From Collinsella aerofaciens (GTDB lineage: Bacteria; Actinomycetota; Coriobacteriia; Coriobacteriales; Coriobacteriaceae), in NCBI GenBank assembly GCA_905213725.1, contig CAJMJM010000001.1, positions 1-64,000 on the forward strand: 64,000 nt of DNA, read 5' to 3'. This document shows positions 25,406 to 35,731 of the stretch, one piece after another (the stretch's first letter is position 1; each line of letters opens with the position of its first letter). The notes beneath the pieces were generated by a model that saw nothing but the letters and a program-made list of their open reading frames with translations, had not been told where the DNA came from and did no database searches. Both the position numbers and the translations under genes were made by a program.

Positions 25406-26179
25406 CTACCCCAGCTCCTGCATGCGGCGGTAGATTTCGCAGATACCCTTGATGGTGAGCTGGCCGTCGACTATGTCGAAGGCGTCGGTCGAATCGGCGA
25501 CGATGCTGGCGAGGCCGCCCGTGGCGATAACGGTGACGTCCTCGCGCCCCAGCTCGCGCTTCATGCGCGCGACCAGGCCCTCGGCCATGGCGGCAGCGCC
25601 CGTTACGGCGCCGACCTTGATGCACTCCTCGGTATCGCGGCCGATGGCGTGCTCGGGCGCCTCGAGCGGAACGCTAGCGAGCTTGGCGGCTCGGGCGGCG
25701 AGCGCGTCCATCGAAATGCGGATGCCCGGCGCAATCGCTCCGCCAATGTAATAGCCGTCCTCGTCGATGACGTCGATATTGGTCGCGGTGCCAAAGTCCA
25801 CCACGATCGCCGGCGCACCGTAGAAGGTCTCGGCAGCGACGGCGTTGGCTACACGGTCGGCGCCCACGGCCTGGGGACGCGCCGCACGCAGCTTGGTCAC
25901 GGCGGCCGTCTGTGGCCCGATGACGATGGCGTCCGCGGCAATGCGGTCGGCCACGGCGTGCCACTCGCGCGAGAGCTGTGGCACCACGCCGGCAAAGGCG
26001 ATCGCGTCGACTGCGCCGAGCGAGAGGTCGTACATCTTAAAGAAGCCCATCAGGCGCACGTGGATCTCGTCGGCGGTATAGGAGCGGTCGGTGGGCATGC
26101 GCCACGACTGCACCAGCTCGTCTCCGTCAAACAGGCCCATGGCCGTCTGCGTGTTTCCCATATCGATAGCGAGCAGCAT
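25406..26179 (-). CDS. coaX: Type III pantothenate kinase
   Basis: First step of coenzyme A synthesis. 257 codons, standard for CoaX. ASKHA-fold motifs: LLAIDMGNTQTAMGLFDGDE at the start, AVGADRVANAVAAE, VVDFGTATNIDVIDEDG, GGAIAPGIRISMDAL and IATGGLASIV. The frame stays open to 26557 through the tRNA and repeats, but the fold begins at the ATG at 26179, which has TGGAG upstream. It is convergent with the biotin-ligase-like gene. Confidence 0.95.
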   Translation of the reverse strand: MLLAIDMGNTQTAMGLFDGDELVQSWRMPTDRSYTADEIHVRLMGFFKMYDLSLGAVDAIAFAGVVPQLSREWHAVADRIAADAIVIGPQTAAVTKLRAARPQAVGADRVANAVAAETFYGAPAIVVDFGTATNIDVIDEDGYYIGGAIAPGIRISMDALAARAAKLASVPLEAPEHAIGRDTEECIKVGAVTGAAAMAEGLVARMKRELGREDVTVIATGGLASIVADSTDAFDIVDGQLTIKGICEIYRRMQELG

Positions 26180-26375
26180 GTCTACTCCAGGTGTCGGCGT
26201 AAAAGGACGCGCACCATTGTATACGCGCCGCCGACAGTGCTCGGCTGCGATTCGTTTACGGTGATATGGGCTGAGGGGTTTAAATATGAAGGAATTATGC
26301 TCTACGAGATTTTCCTTGCCGTTTACCGAACTCCCGCGTAATATTCTTTCTTGCGCACATGAGGCGCCCAGACAT

Positions 26376-26452
26376 TGCGGGGTGGAGCAGTCTGGTAGCT
26401 CGCCGGGCTCATAACCCGGAGGTCGTAGGTTCAAATCCTGCCCCCGCGACCA
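26376..26452 (+). tRNA. Initiator tRNA-Met (CAT anticodon), CCA encoded
   Basis: 77 bases fold as a tRNA. The acceptor stem is TGCGGGG with CCCCGCG, with a non-Watson-Crick T1-G72 position typical of initiators. The anticodon CAT is at 26410-26412, in a stem with three G-C pairs next to the loop (CGGG...CCCG), the initiator hallmark. The T arm is GTAGGTTCAAATCCTGC. CCA is encoded. It lies 88 bases upstream of the first site array. Confidence 0.93.
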
Positions 26453-26540
26453 AGAACTTGCAGCTCGTCGGTCTAGCCGGCGAGCTTTTTTGTTATTCCG
26501 GGACTGTTTTCTCAGCCCAATTTCCAGCCTCTCAAACAAA

Positions 26541-26838
26541 ATCTCGATCTGTAACATCTAGACCCGATTTGGGCGGTTATCTGTTACAGATCGAGATATA
26601 CCGGTGGGTTGGGTCCCATTTGTCTAAATCTGTAACACGAGGGACGGATTTTGCCGAGTTGTTGTTACAGATTGAGATTTTCTAGCAGACGGGTTTGGAT
26701 TGTCTCGATCTGTAACAGGTAGGGGCCAAAAGTGGGGCTAGGTGTTACAGATCTAGATTGTTGAGGATGGGTCGAGATGAATATCTTGATCTGTAACAGT
26801 AAGATCCGGTTTTGCTGTGTAACTGTTACAGATCGAGA
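26541..26838. repeat. Palindromic site array 1: eight 15-bp sites, alternating orientation, 40-41 bp apart
   Basis: The site TGTTACAGATCGAGA or its complement begins at about 26541, 26582, 26622, 26663, 26703, 26743, 26784 and 26824, giving steps of 41, 40, 41, 40, 40, 41, 40. Successive sites alternate strands, so each neighbouring pair can form a hairpin. The TGTTACAG half is invariant and the outer half varies (GATCGAGA, GATTGAGA, GATCTAGA). The 25-base intervals include CGAGGGACGGATTTTGCCGA and GGGGCCAAAAGTGGG. No coding frame is evident. Confidence 0.9.
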
Positions 26839-26915
26839 CATTTGGACGGAGCAGGTCCGAATATTCGATTCGAAACATGTCAGCAAGGCAGATACTAGGG
26901 AACTCTACTAGGCCG

Positions 26916-26949
26916 CCTCCCATTTCTTGGACATTAGAAATGGGAGGCT
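26916..26949 (+). terminator. Hairpin with T-rich tail left of the island
   Basis: GCCTCCCATTTCT pairs perfectly with AGAAATGGGAGGC and is followed by TTCTTTAT on the plus strand. No plus-strand gene ends here; it could stop transcription from the tRNA or array side. The rest of 26839-27044 shows nothing I can name. Confidence 0.6.
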
Positions 26950-27044
26950 TCTTTATGGACGGGAGAGTCAGGCACGACCGCTCTCGGCCTTCACCCACCT
27001 CAACTGCTCCTCAATTACATAGAGCTGGTCGAAAAGGGCGCAAG

Positions 27045-28493
27045 CTAGCGGGCGCCTTCCTCGTCGTCGTTGGGTCGGTAGGTGATGAACTCGATAACAA
27101 AGGCCAGAACGGCAGAGACGAGTGAGGCGATGATCGCGTAGATCATGTGGGAGATCCCGGCGCCACCAGGGGTCGCGTCGATGAAGTTGAGCAGGTTGAA
27201 GACGCCGAGGCCGCCCGAGATGTACATGAGGGCGCCCGTCATTCCCACGATGGCGCCGCCCACGGCGGAGCTCAGGCATGCCACGACGAACGCGCGCTTG
27301 TTGGGGAGGGCGATGCCGTAGATGCCCGGCTCGGTGACGCCGAAGAAGAAGGCGGAGATCATCGCGGGAAGGGCGATGCCGCGGAAGCGCTCGTCCTTGT
27401 TTTTGAGGTACATGGCAAAGATGACCGCTCCGAGCGCGAACGCGTGGCCGATGGTGGCGGCGAGCACGCTGTCGTGGCCGAGGGTGTTCAGGTTCATGAT
27501 GGAGATGGGGATGAGGCTCCAGTGGAAGCCAAAGATGACGAGGCACATCCACAGTCCGCCGACCAGGGCGCTGCCCAAGACGGAACCAACCACGGGAAGC
27601 TGGAAGATGAACGAGAACGCCGCGCTCAGCAGGTTGGTGATGAGGGTGGCCACCGGGCCGATGATGAGGTAGCCCAAGACGATGGAGACCGTCATCGTGG
27701 CGAGCGGGACGAGGAACATCTTGAGCGCAGCCGGCATCCAGCTCTTGAGCCAGCGCTCAAGGATAGAGCCGAACCACACCATGAGAAGGACGGGGATCAC
27801 CGAGCTCACGTAGCCGGACACGGGCATGATGATGGGGAGCCCGAGGGCGGTGGCGTACCACGAGAACGTGCCGGCCACGCCGAGGTCGATGCTGCCGAGC
27901 GCCTCGCCCGAGGTCAGGGCGACCATCGTCGGGTAGAGGAGCGCCACGCCGATTGCCACACCGGTGAACTCGTTCATGCGGAACTTGCGCGCGGCGCTGA
28001 ACGCCAGGGCGACGGGAAGGAAGTAGAAGAAGCCGTCAGCCACGGTGTAGAGCAGCGTGTAGAGGCCGTCGTTTGCAAAGGCCGGGACGAAGTAGGTGAT
28101 GAGGGCAAGCAGTCCCTTCATGATGCCTGCGGCGGCAAGCGGTCCCAGGATGGGCTGGAAGATACCGGAGATGAGGTCGATGATGACGGAGGTCACGGTC
28201 TTCTCGCCCTGGGGCTCGTCGCCGGCGCTTGCGCCGCCCGAGAAGTTGCCGGCCTCCAGGACCGCGTCGTAGACGTCCTCGACGATGTTGCCCACGACCA
28301 CCTGGTACTGGCCGTTGGCCTGGATGACCTGGATGACGCCCTTGAGGGCCTCGATCTTGGCCGTGTTGGCGCGGGACTCGTCCTTGAGCTTGAAGCGCAC
28401 GCGCGTGATGCAGTGCGCGACGCTGGTGACGTTCTCGGCGCCGCCTACGTTCTCGAGTATGGATCTGGCCAGGTCGTCGTATTTTTCTGCCAT
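27045..28493 (-). CDS. Beta-glucoside-type PTS transporter, EIIBC
   Basis: Imports and phosphorylates beta-glucosides. 482 codons. The N-terminal EIIB domain has the phospho-cysteine in SVAHCITRVRFKLKD (about residue 28) and GVIQVIQANGQYQVVVGN. EIIC has about 10 hydrophobic segments, with ISGIFQPILGPLAAAGIMKG, FLPVALAFSAARKF and FFFGVTEPGIYGIALP. The C-terminal EIIA domain present in BglF-type proteins is absent, so EIIA must come from elsewhere. AAGGAGATAATA precedes the ATG at 28493. It follows the phospho-beta-glucosidase gene by 31 bases; no BglG antiterminator is in the island. Confidence 0.94.
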   Translation of the reverse strand: MAEKYDDLARSILENVGGAENVTSVAHCITRVRFKLKDESRANTAKIEALKGVIQVIQANGQYQVVVGNIVEDVYDAVLEAGNFSGGASAGDEPQGEKTVTSVIIDLISGIFQPILGPLAAAGIMKGLLALITYFVPAFANDGLYTLLYTVADGFFYFLPVALAFSAARKFRMNEFTGVAIGVALLYPTMVALTSGEALGSIDLGVAGTFSWYATALGLPIIMPVSGYVSSVIPVLLMVWFGSILERWLKSWMPAALKMFLVPLATMTVSIVLGYLIIGPVATLITNLLSAAFSFIFQLPVVGSVLGSALVGGLWMCLVIFGFHWSLIPISIMNLNTLGHDSVLAATIGHAFALGAVIFAMYLKNKDERFRGIALPAMISAFFFGVTEPGIYGIALPNKRAFVVACLSSAVGGAIVGMTGALMYISGGLGVFNLLNFIDATPGGAGISHMIYAIIASLVSAVLAFVIEFITYRPNDDEEGAR

Positions 28494-28524
28494 TATTATC
28501 TCCTTAGTGATATTGCCCGGGCGG

Positions 28525-30018
<1,494 letters not shown>

Positions 30019-30073
30019 TCACGCGCCGGGCCCGTGGCCCCCTGATGCGCGCGGGCCGCCTGTGAAGGGATGA

Positions 30074-31051
30074 CTAGCTGACGGCTTGTCCTGCGGCGCG
30101 ACGTGCCTCCCGGCCTTCGACCAGGGAGGGAACCTGTGCCAGGCACACGCCGACGAGAATGATGGCGACGCCCAGCCACTCGACGACGCCGAGCGGCTCG
30201 CCGAGGACGATCATGGCGATGAGCAGGCCGGCGGGGAGTTCCGCGGCGGCCATGACGGTGGAGAGGCCTGCGGGCAGGTGCGGAGAGCCCATGCCGAAGA
30301 GCAGGACCGGGCAGAGCATGCCAAAGAAGCCGGCGATGACGGCAAAGGGCAGGATGCCCTGGGCGAGGACGCCCGAGACGACGTAGTCCGGGCACACCGT
30401 GAGTGACATGATCACGGAGCCCGCGCACACGATGACGCCGCGCTGCTCGGACGAGCAGGGGGCCTCGACCCTGCCGGAGAGGGTGACAAAGAGGGAGCAG
30501 GACACGGCCGCCCCCAGCGCGCAGAGCAGGGCCACGGGGTCGTACCCGGTGATGCCGGTCTTGTAGACGCCGCTGGCGAACACCGTCCCGAAGACGATGA
30601 CCAGGGCGGAAACTACTTGGAGGGGCCTCGGCGGCCGGCGCGTCATGACGGTCTGCCACACGAGCCCCAGCCACGTGAACTGGAAGAGGAGCGTGAGCGC
30701 CACCGGGGCGGGCAGCACGCTCATGGCGTAGCAATAGAGGATTGAGGTGAGGCAGGTGAGGGCTCCCAGGCCCATGAGCTTAAGGGCGAGCTTCCAGCCC
30801 ACGCGCTGCCAGCGGTGCCCGAGCGCGTGCCCTGCGAGCGTGGCGAGGGCGAAGAAGAGGCAGCCGAACCACGCCTGGCTCGCCACCACCTGTGCCGAGG
30901 TGAAGCCCGCGGCGTAGGCGAGCTTGTAGGTCGTGGCCATCGCGCCGTAGCAGGCGCCGCCCGCAAAGACCTGGAGCGCCGCCTTGACCTGTCCCGCGCC
31001 CGCGGCTCCCGCCTCGGCGGTCTGCTGCTTGATTGTGTTTGTTTCTGCCAT
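30074..31051 (-). CDS. EamA/DMT-superfamily permease
   Basis: 325 codons with about ten hydrophobic segments arranged as two EamA repeats (GGACYGAMATTYKLAYAAGF ... LILYCYAMSVLPAPVALTLL-like, and GITGYDPVALLCALGAAVSC ... ELPAGLLIAMIVLGEPLGVVEWLG). Such proteins export or import small metabolites; the substrate is unknown. The ATG at 31051 has GGAAGGGAG upstream, and the longer frame to 31255 crosses a terminator-like hairpin. It lies 118 bases upstream of the phospho-beta-glucosidase and may start the island transcript. Confidence 0.85.
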   Translation of the reverse strand: MAETNTIKQQTAEAGAAGAGQVKAALQVFAGGACYGAMATTYKLAYAAGFTSAQVVASQAWFGCLFFALATLAGHALGHRWQRVGWKLALKLMGLGALTCLTSILYCYAMSVLPAPVALTLLFQFTWLGLVWQTVMTRRPPRPLQVVSALVIVFGTVFASGVYKTGITGYDPVALLCALGAAVSCSLFVTLSGRVEAPCSSEQRGVIVCAGSVIMSLTVCPDYVVSGVLAQGILPFAVIAGFFGMLCPVLLFGMGSPHLPAGLSTVMAAAELPAGLLIAMIVLGEPLGVVEWLGVAIILVGVCLAQVPSLVEGREARRAAGQAVS

Positions 31052-31168
31052 TAGGCTCCCTTCCGTCTGTTGTCTTGCAGACGCACATCTCGTGCGTCTG
31101 TTCCCTGCAGTCGGAAGGTGGGCTCGTGCGGTCCTCTGGCGGTGCATGTGGTACCTGCTGCCAAGACG

Positions 31169-31204
31169 AAAAAAGCCACGCAACCGACTGCTCGGTTGCG
31201 TGGC
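31169..31204 (-). terminator. Terminator-like hairpin upstream of the DMT permease
   Basis: GCCACGCAACCGA pairs perfectly with TCGGTTGCGTGGC around a 4-base loop. On the minus strand it is followed by T6. It lies 118 bases upstream of the permease start, so it is either a leader attenuator or an insulator at the right edge of the island. No leader peptide or riboswitch was recognised. Confidence 0.75.
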
Positions 31205-31367
31205 AAAAAGGTGGCTAGCGCCCAGAAAAGTCCACGCGTTTTTAGACGGAGACAAGGTACTACATCAGGTGAGATGCCGTCAAGAAAAGCCGAGGAAAAA
31301 AGTAGGTCTCTGCCCGCCGCACCTGTGGTGGTCGTTTCCCCGAACGGGGCGGTGCCGTTGGGGACTG

Positions 31368-31664
31368 TCTCGATCTGTAACAGTTGGGGGCCAAAAGTGG
31401 GTCTAGATGTTACAGATTGAGATCTTTCCGCAGGCCGATTTCCGTTCATCTAAATCTGTAACACGAGGGACGGATTTTGCCGAGTAACTGTTACAGATTT
31501 AGATCTTTCGGCAGGCCAGATTGGTTTGTCTCGATCTGTAACAGGTGGAGGCCAAAAGTGGGTCTAGATGTTACAGATCTAGATTGTTGGGGATGGGTCG
31601 AGAGGAATGTCTTGATCTGTAACAGTAAGACCCGGTTTTGCTGAGTAACTGTTACAGATCGAGA
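31368..31664. repeat. Palindromic site array 2: eight 15-bp sites, 40-41 bp apart
   Basis: Sites begin at 31368, 31408, 31449, 31489, 31529, 31569, 31610 and 31650 (steps 40, 41, 40, 40, 40, 41, 40), alternating in orientation as in array 1. The intervals are also homologous and in the same order: CGAGGGACGGATTTTGCCGA is identical in both arrays, and GTAAGACCCGGTTTTGCTGA matches with two differences. The two arrays are therefore direct copies of one about 300-bp block, flanking the beta-glucoside island. Confidence 0.9.
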
Positions 31665-31806
31665 CAAACCGACGGGCCGCCCCGTCCCATCCACCTGCTG
31701 CTACCTGCTATCCGCCGATTTCCGTTGCGCTGTTGTATTCCCATGCCATATCCTCTAGACAACTACGCGGCATCATCGCCGCCGCGCCTACAAGAGAGGA
31801 ATGTCC

Positions 31807-33837
31807 ATGACCGCACCTGCCACTAAGCTGCTCCAGCCCATTACGGTTGGCCCCCTTGAGCTCAAGAACCGCATTATGTTCCCGCCGCTTACCACCGGCT
31901 ACGAGGAGCGCGACGGTTCCATTGGCGAGCGCAGCCTGGCTTTTTACGAGCGACTGGCCCGTGGCGGCGTGAGCTACATCGTCATCGGCGACGTCGCTCC
32001 CGTTATGACCGCAAGCCCCACGCCCAAGCTGGCGACCGCCGCCCAGATCCCCACGTTTAAGGCGCTGGCCGACGCCGTCCACAAGCACGGTGCCAAGGTC
32101 GCGCTGCAGCTGTTCCACCCCGAGTACGACGTGCCCGGTGTCGGCCGCATGGTCATGGGTTCCATGGCTGCCGCCAAGGCCGCGCAGGAGGCCAAGGCCG
32201 CCGGCGACGAGGAGACCTTTGCCGCCAAGATGGCCGAGTCCAACGAGATTCGCAACCAGGCCTACGCCAAGCTGCACCACGACATGCAGCACTTTGTGAA
32301 CGAGGCCAGTGTGGAGCAGCTCACCCAGATCAAGGAGGCCATCGCCGCCTCGGCCGCTCGCGCGCAGCAGGCCGGGATCGACGCCATCGAGGTCCACGGC
32401 GACCGTCTGGTGGGTTCGCTGTGCTCGGCCATCCTCAACCAGCGCACCGACGAGTACGGCGGTTCGTTCGAGAACCGCGTTCGCTATGCGCTCGAGGTCG
32501 TCGCTGCCATTAAGGAAGCCGCGCCGCAGCTGATGGTGGAGTACAAGCTTCCCGTGATCATGGAGAACCCCGACGGCACGCCGCGCGGCAAGGGCGGCCT
32601 GCAGCCCGACGAGGCCTGCGAGTTTGCCAAGCTGCTCGAGGGCGCGGGCATCGACATGATCCAGGTCGCGCAGGCCAACCACACCGGCAACATGGGCGAC
32701 ACCATTCCGCCCATGGGCGCCATGCCCTACAACTGGACGCTGCCCGTGGCCGAGCGCGTCAAGGCCCTGGTCTCCGTGCCGGTGGCAACCGTCGGCCGTG
32801 TTGTCTCGGTCGAGGCCGGCGAGAAGATTCTGGAAGACGGCGCGGCCGACATCATCGCCTATGGCCGCTCGCTCATGTGCGACCCCGACATTGCGCTGAA
32901 GGCCGCCACGGGTGAGCCCATCCGCGAGTGCCTCAACTGCAACAAGGGCTGCGTCGACGCGATTCAAAACCGCAAGTACATCTCGTGCGTGCTCAATGCC
33001 GAGAACGGCGATGAGGCGACCATCGCCATTAAGCCGGGCGAGGGCGACAAGAAGATCGCCGTGGTGGGCGGCGGTATTGCCGGCCTGGAGGCCGCGCGCG
33101 TGGCGGCCAAGCGCGGTTACGACGTGACCGTCTACGAGGCGAGCGATCATCTGGGCGGCCAGATTGTGCTGGCGGCCGCGCCTCCGCGCAAGGACGAGAT
33201 CATGCGCTCGGTCGAGTACTACGAGAAGATTCTGCCCGGCCTGGGCGTGAAGGTTGAGCTCAGCCATGCCGCTACCGCTGAGGACCTCAACGCCGCCGAC
33301 GCTGCGATTGTGGCCGTGGGTGCGCACGACGTGGTCATCCCCGTTCCGGGTGCCGATTCGGACAAGGTCGTCTCGAGCTGGGACGTGCTGGCCGGCAAGG
33401 TGGAGCTCCGCGGCCGCGTCGCCGTCATTGGCGGTGGCCTGGTGGGCACCGAGACTGCCGAGTACCTGCTGCAGCACGGCTGCGAGGTGGCGATCGTGGA
33501 GATGCTCGACAAGATTGCCGCGGGCGAGTCCGAGACCATTCTGCCGTTGATTATGAGCGACTTTGCAGAGCATAACGTGGAGCAGCACGTGAAGACCCGC
33601 CTGACCGCCATTACCGACGAGGGTGTGGAGGCTGTTCGCACCACCGAGGACGGCGCCGTGGAGCCTGTGATGATTGCCTGCGATTACGCGGGGAGGGCCG
33701 TGGGCGCCAAGGCCAACGCGTTGGATCTGGACGGCGTGACGGTGCCCGTGACCTTCGTGGGCGACTGCTCGGGCGAGCGCACCGCCGATATCGCGAGCGC
33801 CATCCGCACGGCATATCACGCGGCCAACGAGCTGTAG
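31807..33837 (+). CDS. OYE-family NADH:flavin oxidoreductase with FAD domain (enoate / 2,4-dienoyl-CoA reductase-like)
   Basis: Reduces activated C=C bonds in this family; substrate here unknown. 676 codons. The N-terminal FMN TIM barrel (LKNRIMFPPLTTGYEERDGS, AIEVHGDRLVGSLCSAILNQ followed by RTDEYGGSFENR) is followed by 4Fe-4S cysteines in ECLNCNKGCVDA and YISCVLNAE. Two dinucleotide folds follow (VVGGGIAGLEAARVAAKRGY and VIGGGLVGTETAEYLLQHG). ATG 31801 directly abuts the AGAGAGGA ribosome site; ATG 31807, 6 bases beyond it, is the better start. Bile-acid BaiCD/BaiH enzymes share this architecture, but so do many others. Confidence 0.92.
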   Translation: MTAPATKLLQPITVGPLELKNRIMFPPLTTGYEERDGSIGERSLAFYERLARGGVSYIVIGDVAPVMTASPTPKLATAAQIPTFKALADAVHKHGAKVALQLFHPEYDVPGVGRMVMGSMAAAKAAQEAKAAGDEETFAAKMAESNEIRNQAYAKLHHDMQHFVNEASVEQLTQIKEAIAASAARAQQAGIDAIEVHGDRLVGSLCSAILNQRTDEYGGSFENRVRYALEVVAAIKEAAPQLMVEYKLPVIMENPDGTPRGKGGLQPDEACEFAKLLEGAGIDMIQVAQANHTGNMGDTIPPMGAMPYNWTLPVAERVKALVSVPVATVGRVVSVEAGEKILEDGAADIIAYGRSLMCDPDIALKAATGEPIRECLNCNKGCVDAIQNRKYISCVLNAENGDEATIAIKPGEGDKKIAVVGGGIAGLEAARVAAKRGYDVTVYEASDHLGGQIVLAAAPPRKDEIMRSVEYYEKILPGLGVKVELSHAATAEDLNAADAAIVAVGAHDVVIPVPGADSDKVVSSWDVLAGKVELRGRVAVIGGGLVGTETAEYLLQHGCEVAIVEMLDKIAAGESETILPLIMSDFAEHNVEQHVKTRLTAITDEGVEAVRTTEDGAVEPVMIACDYAGRAVGAKANALDLDGVTVPVTFVGDCSGERTADIASAIRTAYHAANEL

Positions 33838-33908
33838 TTAACTTCGCGGCCAGGCGGGGCGGTAGCACGGATCCGCCTCGCCCGACTGCGTCCCATCGGG
33901 TGTCAACC

Positions 33909-33949
33909 GGGGCGGGGTCTGCAAGCGCAGCAGGTCCCGCCCTTTTTGT
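33909..33949 (+). terminator. Terminator after the OYE gene
   Basis: GGGCGGG pairs with CCCGCCC around a loop with its own small CTGC/GCAG stem, followed by T5. The 33950-34282 gap beyond it is AT-rich and shows no gene; it must hold the promoter for the HTH gene. Confidence 0.85.
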
Positions 33950-34282
33950 TTTGCTCCGGTGGATGGCTATGCGCGCTAATCACGAGGAGCGAGGGCGTCT
34001 ACTGCCTTGCGGACCGCTCAGAATTGTTGAGGGAGGGGTTAATACTTATATCCTCTATACCAAAGGACATAAAGAGATGCCAATTTTGTTGGCAAGCGAA
34101 TGACGATTGGCTGCGAGCTAGCTACCAGCGTAAATAATCGATAAAGAAATGTCGTAAATTGGTGTCAAATGCCCAGATAACGCCGCGTCTATTTTAATTA
34201 ACTGCTTTGAACAAACAGTAAAATGCTACTATCTAACTCGCACGTAAGAAAGCAATTTAACGTTTAAGGCTAAGAAGTAGAA

Positions 34283-34687
34283 GTGGCAGGTATGTCGGAA
34301 GCAACTAGGACTCGTACGCATGCGCCCGAGGTTAGGCAGCACGCCGTCGAGATCCTCCAAGAGGGGGTCGGTCACCGCGCCCTCGCCGCAAAGCTTGGCA
34401 TTCCCCAGGCCACGGCTCGCCAGTGGGCCCGCGCATATGCCGTGGGCGGTGCCGACGCCGTTCTCAACGCCGGTTCGCACCATCACACCTATTCGTACGA
34501 CGTAAAGCTCGCCGTGGTTAAGGACCGTCTGGAAAACGGCTTGACGGTTCGCGATGCCATGATCAAGTACAAGATTCCCAGCGAGTCTTCGGTCAAGGCT
34601 TGGTGCCGCCAGTATCGCGAGAGCGGTGAGTCCGCGCTGGTCGATAAGCCGCGCGGTCGCAAGCCGCGCGTTAAAAAGGCGGAATAG
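34283..34687 (+). CDS. Helix-turn-helix protein resembling an IS3-family OrfA
   Basis: 134 codons from GTG 34283; ATG 34292 is a near-equal alternative because no clear ribosome site decides. Two HTH units are visible: PEVRQHAVEILQEGVGHRAL followed by AAKLGIPQATARQWARAYAV, and VKDRLENGLTVRDAMIKYKI followed by PSESSVKAWCRQYRE. The tail is basic (DKPRGRKPRVKK). This is the InsE-type DNA-binding module, yet no transposase catalytic ORF or inverted ends follow, so it is more likely a domesticated DNA-binding protein. It precedes the hydrogenase operon on the same strand but has its own terminator. Confidence 0.75.
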   Translation: MAGMSEATRTRTHAPEVRQHAVEILQEGVGHRALAAKLGIPQATARQWARAYAVGGADAVLNAGSHHHTYSYDVKLAVVKDRLENGLTVRDAMIKYKIPSESSVKAWCRQYRESGESALVDKPRGRKPRVKKAE

Positions 34688-34698
34688 CAAACGGGATG

Positions 34699-34722
34699 GT
34701 GCGCCCACAGGGGCGCATTTTT
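34699..34722 (+). terminator. Terminator after the HTH gene
   Basis: TGCGCCC pairs with GGGCGCA around a 4-base loop and is followed by T5. Confidence 0.85.
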
Positions 34723-34867
34723 CTTGCCGCCCCTCTGCTCCAAAGCGGACGTGCCCTTGCCCCGTACGCCTAAAACTCCCCAGTTGACCGAAAACCCGCC
34801 GCCGCTACTCCTCAATTGAGCTATAACGTTAAACAATTGCAGCGTTTTTGCATGGGGGAGTGATGGT

Positions 34868-35731
34868 ATGACGCTACTGTATTTCCTTACCCTGTTTCCG
34901 CTGGTACCGGCGCTGGGCATGCTGTTCGCGCGCGGCGACCGCGCCCGCGATGCGGTGGGGCTCATAGGTTCCGGCATTATTATGGCGGTGACAGTTGTAG
35001 TCGCCGTCATGTTTTTTGGCATGGGTCCGCAGAGCTTTGAGGTTGCCTCCGGCACCTCGCATGTGCTCTCGATCATCAGCTCCGTCATCGACGTCATCCT
35101 GTGCGCCGTAATCCTGTACAACGCGTACAAATATAGGAGCGCGCTCACCACGGTGCTCGGCATAGTCCAGCTGGTGGGCTCGCTCGCCTTTGCAGCCATG
35201 ACGCTGCCCGCGGCCGAAGCCGTCACGGCAACGCCGCTCTACCTGGACTACATGAGCGTGATCATGGTGCTCGCCGTCGGCATCGTCGGCAGCCTAATCT
35301 GCGTGTATGCCCTGGGCTACATGAAGGACTTCCAAGCGCACGATGAGCACGAGGCAGCGCTGCGCGGGCAGACCGCGCCCGATCGACGTCCGCAGTTCCT
35401 GGCACTTATGTTCCTGTTCCTCTCGGCCATGTTCGTCATCGTGACGAGCGACAACCTTGAGTGGCTGTTCTGCGGCTGGGAAATTACCACCGTGTGCTCG
35501 TTCCTTATGATTGGCTACACGCGCACGCCCGAGGCCATCAAGAACGCCTTTACCCAGATCATCCTCAACATGCTGGGCGGTATCGCGTTTTTGGCCGGAC
35601 TCATGTATCTGCACGTTAACGGCATGCCGCTGACCATCTCGGGCATGATCGAGCTTTCCAGCGCCGGAACCGCGCAGTCCGCACTGCTGGTGATGCCGGT
35701 CATCCTGTTGTCGCTCGCCGCACTCACCTAG
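34868..35731 (+). pseudogene. echA: Ech-type hydrogenase EchA (NuoL-like) part, ended by an in-frame amber codon
   Basis: Codons 1-287 of a membrane ion-pump subunit of the NuoL/MrpD family: YLDYMSVIMVLAVGIVGSLI, FVIVTSDNLEWLFCGWEITT, FLMIGYTRTPEAIKNAF. The frame stops at TAG 35729-35731 in the phrase LAALT-stop-AAQMPFLTWLLGG. The family reads LTKSAQMPFHTWL here, so the amber stands exactly where the conserved central-helix lysine, known to be important for proton movement in complex I, is expected. The frame continues unbroken downstream. ATG 34868 has GGGGGAG upstream. It is the first gene of the hydrogenase operon. Confidence 0.85.

Noticed and set aside
26541..26838. CRISPR array
   Set aside because: Spacing is regular, but repeats are only 15 bp, alternate in orientation, and the intervals are homologous between the two arrays. 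No cas genes are near. Not CRISPR.
26877..27125. Small plus-strand ORF left of the island
   Set aside because: It runs across a terminator hairpin and the EIIBC 3' end and shows no family features.
31368..31664. Replication origin or iteron cluster
   Set aside because: Iterons are direct repeats near a rep gene; these alternate and no replication gene or DnaA box is seen.
33946..34137. Small ORFs in the 33.9-34.3 kb gap
   Set aside because: No ribosome site, AT-rich, no motif; treated as non-coding.
34283..34687. Complete insertion sequence
   Set aside because: Only an OrfA-like HTH is present; no catalytic DDE frame, no terminal repeats and no target duplication seen.
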